Origin: an uncultured Gaiellaceae bacterium
GTDB taxonomy: Bacteria > Actinomycetota > Thermoleophilia > Gaiellales > Gaiellaceae
Direction of reading: 5' to 3'
Length of the DNA stretch: 5,496 nucleotides
NCBI GenBank assembly: GCA_955652075.1
Contig: CATPAS010000274.1
Location: forward strand, 1-5,496
The first letter of the stretch is position 1; the number at the start of each line of letters is the position of its first letter. Below the pieces are notes generated by a model. It saw only the letters and a list, made by a program, of their open reading frames with translations. It did not search any database and was not told where the DNA came from. Below, one piece after another: positions 1 through 5,496 of this stretch. The translations under genes were made by a program, and so were the position numbers.

Positions 1-1
1 G

Positions 2-295
2 ATTGCGGCAGAGGCGATGGATGCGGTTTCGCGCGAGGGCGACATCTCGATCGAACCGGCTGCAACGCGCCGCAACGTACTCACGCGCGGGGTCGACGTC
101 AACGAGCTCGTCGGCAAGCGCTTCCGCATCGGCGACGTTGAATGCGAAGGGGTCGAGCTTTGCGAGCCCTGCGCACACCTCGAGTCGATGACGCAGCCGG
201 GCGTGATCAAGGCGTTCGTCCATCGCGGTGGCCTCAACGCCGACATTCTCAGCGACGGCGAGATCAGCGTCGGCGACGCAGTCGTGGTCGGCTAA
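2..295 (+). CDS. MOSC-domain protein, C-terminal part (5' truncated by window)
   Basis: The reading frame is open from base 2 to the TAA at 293-295, giving 97 residues with no start of their own. The residues fit the C-terminal half of a MOSC domain (molybdenum cofactor sulfurase C-terminal fold): an RRN motif at about residues 23-25, a TRGVDVNELVGKRFRIG stretch, then VECEGVELCEPC with the conserved cysteine pair at residues 54 and 57, and a final HRGGLNADILSDGEISVGD segment typical of the end of the domain. Stand-alone MOSC proteins are cytosolic and are thought to handle sulfur or molybdenum cofactor. Related members act on N-hydroxylated compounds or bind the cofactor, and the substrate of this one cannot be read from the fragment. 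It lies just upstream of, and probably in one transcript with, the epimerase. An internal ATG at 17-19 is an unlikely start because the domain continues upstream of it. Confidence 0.85.
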   Translation: MAAEAMDAVSREGDISIEPAATRRNVLTRGVDVNELVGKRFRIGDVECEGVELCEPCAHLESMTQPGVIKAFVHRGGLNADILSDGEISVGDAVVVG

Positions 296-1313
296 GAGAC
301 CGATCGCGCCTCGCGCTTTCCTTCTCGGCGGCACCGGCAACGTCGGCGCTGCTATCGCGCAGTCGCTCGCCGCCGACGGCTGGCAGATCACGCTGGCAGG
401 AAAGACCGATCGCGCGGCCCCGGTGGGCTTCGACCACGTCACGCTCGACCGAGACGCGGAAAATGCGCTCTCGAGCGCCGACGGCTTCGATCTCGTCGTC
501 GACGTCATCCCGTTCGAGGCAGCGCACGCCGAACAGCTGCTCCGGCTCGACGTCGGTGCGCTCATCGCAATCTCCTCCGCGTCCGTCTACGCGGACGAAC
601 AGGGTCGAACCCTCGACGAGGCGCAGGGCGTCGACGATTTCCCCGAGTTGCCGGTCCCGATTCCGGAGACGCAGCCGACGGTGGCGCCGGGCGAGGCCAC
701 GTACTCGACGAAGAAGGCGAAGCTCGAGCGCATCCTGCTGGAGAAGGGCCGCGTTCCGGCGGCGATCGTGCGACCATGCGCGATCTACGGGCAGGGCGAC
801 CGGATGGGGCGCGAATGGTTCTTCGTCAAGCGCGCACTCGATCACCGGCCCCATGTCGTGCTGACGAACGGGGGCGCCGGGCACTTCCACACGACGGCGT
901 CCCAGAACATCGGCGAGCTCGTGCGGTTGATCGCGGCGCAGCCGCGGACGGACGTCTTCAACTGCGGCGATCCCGATCCGCCGACGGTGCTGGAGATCGC
1001 CCGCGCGATCGGCGAGGAGGCGGGCCATCGCTTCGAAGAGGTCCTGCTGGAGGAGCCCGCCGGTCGCGGCGAGGTCGGCCAGACGCCCTGGTCGGCGGCG
1101 AAACCTCTGCTCGTCGACATGGCGAAAGCCGAGCGCGAGCTTGGTTACCGCGCCGCGACCACCTGGGCCGAGGCGCTCCCCCTGCAGGTGCGCTGGCTGA
1201 TCGACGCGACCAGGGACCGTGACTGGCGCGAGGTCCTCACGCGCGGAGCCGACTACCTGAAGTTCGACTACGAGTCCGAGGACGAGCTCGTCGCAAGCCT
1301 CCCGAAGGCGTAG
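228..1313 (+). CDS. NAD-dependent epimerase/dehydratase family protein (extended SDR-like)
   Basis: This is a Rossmann-fold oxidoreductase or epimerase of up to 361 residues. Counting from the GTG at 228, the nucleotide-binding glycine motif GGTGNVG is at residues 34-40. A strand ending in SSASVY lies at about 116-121, the catalytic pair YSTKK (Tyr159, Lys163) follows, and the RPCAIYGQGDR segment characteristic of nucleotide-sugar epimerase-like SDRs is at about 182-192. The C-terminal third (FNCGDPDPPTVLEIARAIGEE) resembles the substrate-binding lobe. Such proteins act on sugar nucleotides or other small hydroxy/keto substrates with NAD(P), in the cytosol. The substrate here is unknown. The start is doubtful: the GTG overlaps the MOSC gene by 68 bases and the roughly 28 residues before the first beta strand are Ser/Thr/Ala/Arg-rich like a shadow frame, yet no ATG, GTG or TTG lies in frame between 228 and the glycine motif. 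The gene ends with TAG, 9 bases before the nitrilase start. Confidence 0.85.
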   Translation: MASTPTFSATARSASATQSWSAKRPIAPRAFLLGGTGNVGAAIAQSLAADGWQITLAGKTDRAAPVGFDHVTLDRDAENALSSADGFDLVVDVIPFEAAHAEQLLRLDVGALIAISSASVYADEQGRTLDEAQGVDDFPELPVPIPETQPTVAPGEATYSTKKAKLERILLEKGRVPAAIVRPCAIYGQGDRMGREWFFVKRALDHRPHVVLTNGGAGHFHTTASQNIGELVRLIAAQPRTDVFNCGDPDPPTVLEIARAIGEEAGHRFEEVLLEEPAGRGEVGQTPWSAAKPLLVDMAKAERELGYRAATTWAEALPLQVRWLIDATRDRDWREVLTRGADYLKFDYESEDELVASLPKA

Positions 1314-1322
1314 GCTCGTCCC

Positions 1323-2222
1323 GTGAACGACGTCGTCAAGGTCGCGTGCGTACAGGCCGAGCCGGTCGCCTTCGACCGCGCGGCCACGATCGACAAGCTC
1401 GAAGGGCTTGCGGCCGAAGTCGCGGGCGCCGGCGCGCGGCTCGCGCTCTTCCCGGAGACCTTCATCCCGGTCTACCCGTCCAATCGCTGGGTTCGCTACC
1501 TCGCCGGGTGGGGCGGCCCCGAGGCCGGCGCTGCACGTGAGGTCTTCGCGCGGCTCATGCAGCAGTCGGTGACCGTTCCCGGTGCCGACTCGGATCGGCT
1601 CGCCGAGATCGCTCGCACCAACGACCTTTGGCTCGCGGTCGGCGTCAACGAGCTCGACGGCGGGACGATCTACAACTCGCTGCTCGTCTACTCGCCCGAG
1701 GGAAGCCTCGCGCTCCACCACCGCAAGCTGATGCCCACCAACCACGAACGCCTGGTCTGGGGACTGGGCGACGGAAGGGGCTTGGAGACGATCGCAACCG
1801 AGGTCGGCAAGGTGGGCGGCCTGATCTGCTGGGAGAACCTGATGCCGCTCGCGCGCTTCGCTCTCTACCAGGGCGGAGTCGAGGTCTATCTCGCGCCGAC
1901 GGCCGACGACTCGGAGGACTGGCACGACTCGATGAAGCACATCGCCCGCGAGTCGCGCGCGTTCGTTCTCAGCTGCTGCGTCTACCAGCGCGCTTCGAGT
2001 TATCCGGCCGACGTGCCGCTCGCAGACGGCGACGACATCGTGGGCGGCGGGGGCTCGGCCATTCTTGCGCCGGACGGGACCTATCTCGCCGGGCCGCTGT
2101 GGAACGAGGAGGGCGTTCTCTACGCCGATCTCGATCCACAGCGGCTCTACGAGGCACGCCAGCGTTTCGACCCGGCCGGGCATTACCACCGGCCGGACGT
2201 GTTGCGCCTTCAGATTCGCTAA
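1323..2222 (+). CDS. Nitrilase (carbon-nitrogen hydrolase superfamily)
   Basis: This 299-residue protein hydrolyses a carbon-nitrogen bond. By motif it belongs to the true nitrilase branch, which converts a nitrile to the acid and ammonia without a free amide. The catalytic triad is complete: Glu45 in LFPETF, Lys135 in HHRKLMPT and Cys169 in GGLICWENLMP. The family's accessory segment NHERLVWGLGDG (about 140-151) is present, with Glu142. The C-terminal GHYHRPDVLRL (287-297) is the typical end of nitrilases. No signal peptide or membrane segment is visible, so it should be cytosolic; the family usually forms spiral oligomers. It is somewhat shorter than usual (about 310-370 residues) because it lacks a tail after the last motif. 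The GTG start gives MNDVVKVACVQAEP, the expected first strand, and lies 9 bases after the epimerase stop, preceded by only weak GAAGG/TAGG ribosome-binding sequences. The substrate (aliphatic, aromatic or cyanide-type) is not determinable. Confidence 0.92.
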   Translation: MNDVVKVACVQAEPVAFDRAATIDKLEGLAAEVAGAGARLALFPETFIPVYPSNRWVRYLAGWGGPEAGAAREVFARLMQQSVTVPGADSDRLAEIARTNDLWLAVGVNELDGGTIYNSLLVYSPEGSLALHHRKLMPTNHERLVWGLGDGRGLETIATEVGKVGGLICWENLMPLARFALYQGGVEVYLAPTADDSEDWHDSMKHIARESRAFVLSCCVYQRASSYPADVPLADGDDIVGGGGSAILAPDGTYLAGPLWNEEGVLYADLDPQRLYEARQRFDPAGHYHRPDVLRLQIR

Positions 2223-2225
2223 GCA

Positions 2226-2259
2226 GTGACGACGCTTAGGCCGTGACGACCCTCAGGCC
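2226..2259. repeat. 17-base imperfect tandem direct repeat (two copies)
   Basis: Two head-to-tail copies lie at 2226-2242 and 2243-2259: GTGACGACGCTTAGGCC followed directly by GTGACGACCCTCAGGCC. They match at 15 of 17 positions. The repeat begins four bases after the nitrilase stop and covers the 3' end of the minus-strand micro-ORF, whose TAA stop is made by one of the two differences (TTA versus TCA on the plus strand). It looks like a local duplication. A two-site protein-binding element is possible, but nothing else supports it. Confidence 0.6.
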
Positions 2260-2310
2260 GAGGCCGTTCGTCGGGAAACCGCGCAGCTTGCGCTTGAGTG
2301 CGTCGATCAT
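2236..2310 (-). CDS. Possible 24-residue micro-ORF downstream of selB
   Basis: An ATG at 2310-2308 opens 24 codons ending in TAA (2238-2236). The peptide is MIDALKRKLRGF followed by PTNGLGLRVVTA: an amphipathic, Lys/Arg-rich first half and a short hydrophobic end. Two things favour a real gene. A good ribosome-binding sequence, GGAAGG (complement of 2321-2326), lies 10 bases before the ATG. Almost all codons end in C or G as in the neighbouring genes, whereas the same frame upstream of the ATG loses that bias and contains TGA stops. It would be the last gene of the selA-methyltransferase-selB transcript, 62 bases after selB. I do not recognise the peptide. It could also be the remnant of a longer gene or chance. 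Confidence 0.35.
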   Translation of the reverse strand: MIDALKRKLRGFPTNGLGLRVVTA

Positions 2311-2337
2311 GTGTGTGCCGCCTTCCGCAGTTGATAC

Positions 2338-2371
2338 GCCGGGCTCAGCATGGGCCGATGTGCCCGCCGGC
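2338..2371 (-). terminator. Weak G+C-rich stem-loop directly after selB, possible terminator
   Basis: GCCGGGC at 2338-2344 can pair with the GCCC...CGGC arm at 2362-2371 if 2-3 bases are bulged, giving about 6-7 G-C pairs around a loop of roughly 17 bases. It begins two bases after the selB stop on the minus strand. There is no run of T after it, the loop is long and the stem is interrupted, so intrinsic termination is doubtful. The downstream micro-ORF, if real, would argue against termination here. Confidence 0.15.
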
Positions 2372-2372
2372 G

Positions 2373-4022
2373 CTATTCACGATCAGGCGCGACCGGATCC
2401 CCCGTACGGCGTAGTGACCGGCGCGGCGCGCTGCGCCTCAGGACACGCTCGTCGCCCTGGCGGCGCGTGACTCCATCGGCGTCGAAACGCTCCAGCAAGA
2501 GCTGCGCCGTTTTGCGAGACACTCCGAGCAGGTCACGGAACCGGGCGAGTTTGATGCGCCCGGAGGCTCCCATCTCCTTGAAGAGAACGGCGCGTGCGCG
2601 CTCGTAAGCAGCGGGCGACACTGCGTACCCGTCGCCCACGCGCACGAGGCGGCCCTGCTGCTCCAGGAACCGCGCCAGCCCCGCGTCCTCGATCTTCGCC
2701 GGCTCCAGCCCGAGCCGCGCTTCGAGCTCGGCTGCCTCTCGTTCGCGCTCACCGAGCGCGCCCGCCGCACCGGGGCGGTACAGCTTCGCCCCGCGTCGCT
2801 CGAGGCCGAGTCGAGGCACGATTGCCGCCGACCACGCCTGCGTCGGGGCCGGCACGCCCGGATCGAGCGGGTCAGCCCCGTCGAGACGCCGTTCGTAGTC
2901 GCGCCGAAGCTCGTCGAGCCACTCCTCTGAGTACGACCAGGCACCGTCTGCTCCGACAATCGGGGCGTCAATCAGCACTTCGCCGCGGGCGCTGCCCTCG
3001 AATCGCGCAGGGTCTGCATGGCGCGGCGGCGCGGCGTCGATGACGAGTCCGCCGCCCACCGTCGTTCCCGCGCGCAGCACCACGCGGTCGCCGCGCGCGG
3101 CCACGACCGGTGCCTCGAGCCGGAGCTGAGCGAAACGATCGACCCGCACGACGCGTGCGAGCATCGTCGCGGTGCCATGGTGGACGAGCACACGCGACGG
3201 AATCGGAGCGAGCTCCTCGACCTCGACGTCGAGCCGGTAGCTGACCTCGTACGCGTCCTGCTGGACAAGGGCGTCGCCGCGGCCGAGGTCTTTCCGCTCG
3301 ACGCCGGGAAGCGCAACCGCGACGCGCTGTCCTGCTTCCGCGACGCCGACTTCGCGGTCGTGGACCTGCACGCTGCGAACGCGCATCGCACGGGCGCCCG
3401 GCTCCGCACGGAGCATGTCTCCCGGCGCGATCGTTCCCGACCAGAGAGTCCCCGTCGCGACCGTCCCGATTCCACGCAGGCTGAACACGCGGTCGACGTA
3501 GAGCCGCGTCGGCGCTTCCGCGCGCTCGCCTGCGACGGCGGCGCGCGCCAGAGCGGCGCGCAACGCGTCCAGCCCGAGGCCCGTCTTCGCACTGACGGCG
3601 ACGACTCCCGCGCCGGGCACGAGCTCCCTGGCTTCGTCGAGTGCGAGCTCGAGCGCATCGGGCTCGACTGCGTCCGCCTTCGTGACGGCGATCACTCCGC
3701 GTTCGACTCCGAGCAACCTGAGGATCGCTAGGTGCTCGTGCGTCTGTGGCCGAGCGCCCTCGCCCGCATCGATGACGAGGAGGAACAGGTCGATCCCGGT
3801 CGCGCCCGCGACCATGGTTCGAACAAAATGTTCGTGGCCGGGAACGTCGACGAGCGAGAGCCTGCGACCGTCCGGCAGGTCGAGCGGCGCGTAGCCCAGG
3901 TCGATCGAAATGCCGCGTGCGTGCTCTTCAGGCAGACGGTCGGTGTCCTTGCCGGTCAGCGCACGAACGAGCCACGTCTTGCCGTGGTCGATGTGACCGG
4001 CTGTTCCGACCGTCAGCGGCAT
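2373..4022 (-). CDS. selB: Selenocysteine-specific translation elongation factor SelB
   Basis: SelB is the GTPase that replaces EF-Tu for Sec-tRNA(Sec) and brings it to UGA codons marked by a SECIS hairpin in the mRNA. The 549-residue protein shows the full G domain: GHIDHGKT at 9-16, RGISIDLGY at 37-45 (the SelB form of switch I), DVPGH at 59-63, TKAD at 114-117 and SAKTG at 144-148. Beta-barrel domains II and III follow (from [17 protein letters not shown], about 177-192, to about 330). Winged-helix repeats come next, ending in a clear last one: [19 protein letters not shown] (489-507) and [14 protein letters not shown] (517-530), the part that binds SECIS RNA. E. coli SelB is about 614 residues, so the winged-helix region looks contracted, and about 19 Arg/Pro-rich residues follow the last wing. 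The frame is open far upstream (to 4664), but the family begins at [10 protein letters not shown], so ATG 4022 is the start. It overlaps the methyltransferase stop by 10 bases. Confidence 0.96.
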   Translation of the reverse strand: MPLTVGTAGHIDHGKTWLVRALTGKDTDRLPEEHARGISIDLGYAPLDLPDGRRLSLVDVPGHEHFVRTMVAGATGIDLFLLVIDAGEGARPQTHEHLAILRLLGVERGVIAVTKADAVEPDALELALDEARELVPGAGVVAVSAKTGLGLDALRAALARAAVAGERAEAPTRLYVDRVFSLRGIGTVATGTLWSGTIAPGDMLRAEPGARAMRVRSVQVHDREVGVAEAGQRVAVALPGVERKDLGRGDALVQQDAYEVSYRLDVEVEELAPIPSRVLVHHGTATMLARVVRVDRFAQLRLEAPVVAARGDRVVLRAGTTVGGGLVIDAAPPRHADPARFEGSARGEVLIDAPIVGADGAWSYSEEWLDELRRDYERRLDGADPLDPGVPAPTQAWSAAIVPRLGLERRGAKLYRPGAAGALGEREREAAELEARLGLEPAKIEDAGLARFLEQQGRLVRVGDGYAVSPAAYERARAVLFKEMGASGRIKLARFRDLLGVSRKTAQLLLERFDADGVTRRQGDERVLRRSAPRRSLRRTGDPVAPDRE

Positions 4023-4975
4023 GTGGCTTGGATCAGACCGTCCTCGATCTCGTCGACGCCGAAGCCTGCGCTTCCCAGCAGCGCACGCCATTGCGACTCG
4101 GTTCGCTCTCGTCCGCGCTGGAGGACGAGCATCAGTATGTCCAGCCACTTCGCACCAGAGGGCTCGTTGCCCGGCGGGACGACGGAATCGAGGACGAGCA
4201 AACGGGCTTCGCCCGGCGCGGCTGCACGAACGACGCGCAAGATAGCCGCCGCGGGCTCGTCGTCCCAGTCGTGCAGGATCCTCGACAGGACGTAAGCATC
4301 GCCTTCCGGTAGACGCTCGAAGAAGCTTCCGGAGACGAACGTGAGGCGATCGCCGACGGCAGCCTCGGTCCGATCCGCCTCGGGGAGATCGAAGACGACC
4401 CCGCGCAACTCCGGTCTGCGCTCTAGGAGGTCGCGGAGGAGCGCCCCGGTGCCGCCGCCGATGTCTACGACGGTCTCGTCCGCTCGCCACTCGAGCGCAG
4501 CGAGCCTGTCGGCACGTTCTGATCGACCGCCCTCCATGGCTTTGTCGAAGTTCGAACGTTCTTCCGGTCTCGCGGCGAGCCAGGACCAGAAGTCCGTTCC
4601 GCACGCTCGGATGAAGGGCACCTCGGTCGAGCGGGCGTCGAGTGCGCCCACGGCTGGGTAGCACACCTCACCGAACAGATGTGCGAACTCACGCCAGCTG
4701 CCTGTGTCGTCACTGCGTAGTAACTCCGAGGCTTCGGTGTTGCGGAACACGCCCGGCTTCTCCTCTGCGAAGACTCCGTCACTCGCAAGCGCGCGCAAGA
4801 TGCGTTGGAGGGTGTCTGGATCGGCACCACTCTCGTCCGCGAGCTCGGCGACCGAGCGCGGGCCGGCAGCGAGCGCGTCGGCCACCCCGAGGTCGGCGGC
4901 AATGCCGAATGCCTTCGTGCCCGAGGCGCCGCGGATGAGATTCCAGAGCCGGGCTTCGGGTGGGAGTTCACTCAT
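4013..4975 (-). CDS. SAM-dependent O-methyltransferase (COMT/ASMT-like) within the sel operon
   Basis: This 320-residue class I methyltransferase has the two-part layout of the small-molecule O-methyltransferase family (plant COMT, acetylserotonin and polyketide O-methyltransferases). The N-terminal winged-helix dimerisation domain covers about residues 10-90 (GIAADLGVADAL, then SVAELADESGADPDTLQRILRAL). The SAM-binding motif VVDIGGGTG is at 169-177, with FDLPEA at 195-200. The likely catalytic His235 lies in RILHDWDDE, and the ERT motif at 290-292 (RGRERTESQWRALL) near the C-terminus is also typical. The family methylates hydroxyl groups (sometimes N or S) on small aromatic or polyketide molecules in the cytosol; the substrate here is unknown. 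Length is near normal for the family (about 330-350). It starts inside the end of selA (8-base overlap) and stops inside the start of selB (10-base overlap). It has no clear ribosome-binding sequence, so its translation is probably coupled to selA. A selenium-related or tRNA-related substrate is possible only as speculation from position. Confidence 0.93.
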   Translation of the reverse strand: MSELPPEARLWNLIRGASGTKAFGIAADLGVADALAAGPRSVAELADESGADPDTLQRILRALASDGVFAEEKPGVFRNTEASELLRSDDTGSWREFAHLFGEVCYPAVGALDARSTEVPFIRACGTDFWSWLAARPEERSNFDKAMEGGRSERADRLAALEWRADETVVDIGGGTGALLRDLLERRPELRGVVFDLPEADRTEAAVGDRLTFVSGSFFERLPEGDAYVLSRILHDWDDEPAAAILRVVRAAAPGEARLLVLDSVVPPGNEPSGAKWLDILMLVLQRGRERTESQWRALLGSAGFGVDEIEDGLIQATCR

Positions 4976-5496
4976 TGGTGCGCGCCGCTGCGATCGCTCG
5001 GGCGGCCTCGTCAGCCTCGGCGTCCGTCAGTGTCCGGCAGTCGAGCAACGTCCGGGCGTCGCGCACGACTGCGATGACGGGCGGATTGCTCCCGCGCAGC
5101 TTCACTGCGAGTTCTTCCTCCACTGCGCAGGCGAAGCTCGGCAGCTCCGTCAACGGCAGCGAACCACCGCCGGCACGTGCCACGGTCTCCTCGACCTCAC
5201 CGCCGACGAGCTCCGCGAGACGCGTGGCGCGAGCGCGCACCGACTCTGCCGGCTCGCGCAGCATGCGCAGGACAGGAATCTGGTCGGGAGCGTCGACCGC
5301 CAGCGCGAGCGTTCCTTCGAGCGCGGCGAGCGTCAGCTTGTCGGCGCGCAACGCTCGTTGCAGCGGGTGCCGCTGGAGCTGCTCCACGAGATCCGCGCGG
5401 CCGACGACGATGCCGGCTTGCGGCCCACCCAGCAACTTGTCGCCGGAGAAACAGACGAGGTCGGCGCCCGCCCCGAGGCTTGCCCGAGCGGTCGGC
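4968..5496 (-). CDS. selA: L-seryl-tRNA(Sec) selenium transferase SelA, C-terminal part (5' end outside window)
   Basis: SelA is the pyridoxal-phosphate enzyme that converts Ser-tRNA(Sec) to Sec-tRNA(Sec) with selenophosphate, acting as a large ring-shaped oligomer in bacteria. The last 175 residues are visible, from the window edge to the TGA at 4970-4968; E. coli SelA has 463. The frame stays open to 5495 and reads DLVCFSGDKLLGGPQAG, the signature around the lysine that binds the cofactor (codon 5438-5436). After it come DLVEQLQRHPLQRALRADKLTLAALEGTL and VLRMLREPAESVRARA, both typical of SelA, and a small C-terminal domain ending with NPPVIAVVRDARTLLDCRTL. The apparent TTG start at 5435 is internal to this signature and is not the true start. 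The gene is first in the visible part of the minus-strand operon, and its stop overlaps the methyltransferase ATG. Confidence 0.96.
   Translation of the reverse strand, partial: PTARASLGAGADLVCFSGDKLLGGPQAGIVVGRADLVEQLQRHPLQRALRADKLTLAALEGTLALAVDAPDQIPVLRMLREPAESVRARATRLAELVGGEVEETVARAGGGSLPLTELPSFACAVEEELAVKLRGSNPPVIAVVRDARTLLDCRTLTDAEADEAARAIAAARTNE

Larger units (their letters stand above)
2223..2372. other. Convergent intergenic gap between nitrilase and selB
   Basis: These 150 bases separate the 3' ends of the two convergent gene blocks. They contain a 17-base tandem repeat next to the nitrilase stop and a probable 24-codon ORF on the minus strand. There is a 5-bp GCGCA/TGCGC hairpin with a 3-base loop at 2281-2293, and a compound hairpin pairing GACGA (2245-2249) with TCGTC (2268-2272) around an inner CCTC/GAGG stem. 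A bulged G+C-rich stem lies next to the selB stop. None is followed by a T-tract on either strand. I searched by eye for a tRNA(Sec) (T-loop consensus, TCA anticodon loop, CCA end) and did not find one. Confidence 0.6.

Noticed and set aside
264..2189. Long open frame of 641 codons on the minus strand across the epimerase and nitrilase
   Set aside because: It is the mirror of two well-supported plus-strand genes in high-G+C DNA. Its Arg/Asp/Val-rich translation shows no family motif, which is the usual antisense artefact.
2377..2385. In-frame TGA codons upstream of the micro-ORF as possible selenocysteine codons
   Set aside because: Two TGAs lie only three codons apart, and the frame between them and the ATG does not show coding codon bias. 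They are better explained as stops.
2223..2450. Possible tRNA(Sec) gene next to selB
   Set aside because: No T-loop GTTCGA-type sequence, no TCA anticodon loop with flanking stems and no complementary acceptor arms could be found on either strand.
2243..2470. 75-codon plus-strand ORF after the nitrilase
   Set aside because: It runs into the 3' end of selB on the opposite strand, starts within the tandem repeat, has no ribosome-binding sequence, and its codons lack the host bias.
2594..3731. Plus-strand ORFs of 149 and 237 codons opposite selB
   Set aside because: They are antisense to selB and have Arg/Asp/Ala-rich composition with no recognisable domain.
4023..4664. N-terminal extension of selB by 214 residues
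   Set aside because: The extension overlaps the methyltransferase in another frame, is Arg-rich and motif-free, and SelB proteins start right before the [11 protein letters not shown] motif.
4465..4971. 168-codon minus-strand ORF inside the methyltransferase
   Set aside because: It is a shifted shadow frame of the methyltransferase with Ser/Arg/Pro-rich sequence and no motif.

Overview
The window is gene-dense, high-G+C DNA with strong G/C third-position bias and GTG or ATG starts. The protein styles (actinobacterial-type SelB and SelA, MOSC, nitrilase) suggest a high-G+C actinomycete-like bacterium, possibly a Thermoleophilia/Gaiella-like lineage. That placement rests on protein and codon style only. 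No rRNA, tRNA, insertion sequence or CRISPR is visible.

Two gene blocks converge on a short gap at about 2223-2372. On the plus strand are the tail of a MOSC-domain protein (2-295, cut by the window start), an NAD-dependent epimerase/dehydratase (ending at 1313) and a nitrilase with a complete Glu-Lys-Cys triad (1323-2222). These three are packed tightly enough to be one transcript. They share no obvious single pathway.

On the minus strand, reading right to left, are the C-terminal part of SelA (4968-5496, cut by the window end), a small-molecule O-methyltransferase (4013-4975), SelB (2373-4022), and probably a 24-residue micro-ORF (2236-2310). SelA makes Sec-tRNA(Sec) from Ser-tRNA(Sec) and selenophosphate. 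SelB delivers that tRNA to the ribosome at UGA codons followed by a SECIS element. The organism therefore very likely decodes UGA as selenocysteine. Each pair of selA, methyltransferase and selB overlaps by 8-10 bases, so the methyltransferase is translationally embedded between the two selenocysteine genes. This is the most interesting feature of the window.

The tRNA(Sec) gene (selC), selD and any selenoprotein are not seen here. The convergent gap holds a 17-base imperfect tandem repeat, a few weak hairpins and no convincing T-tract terminator.
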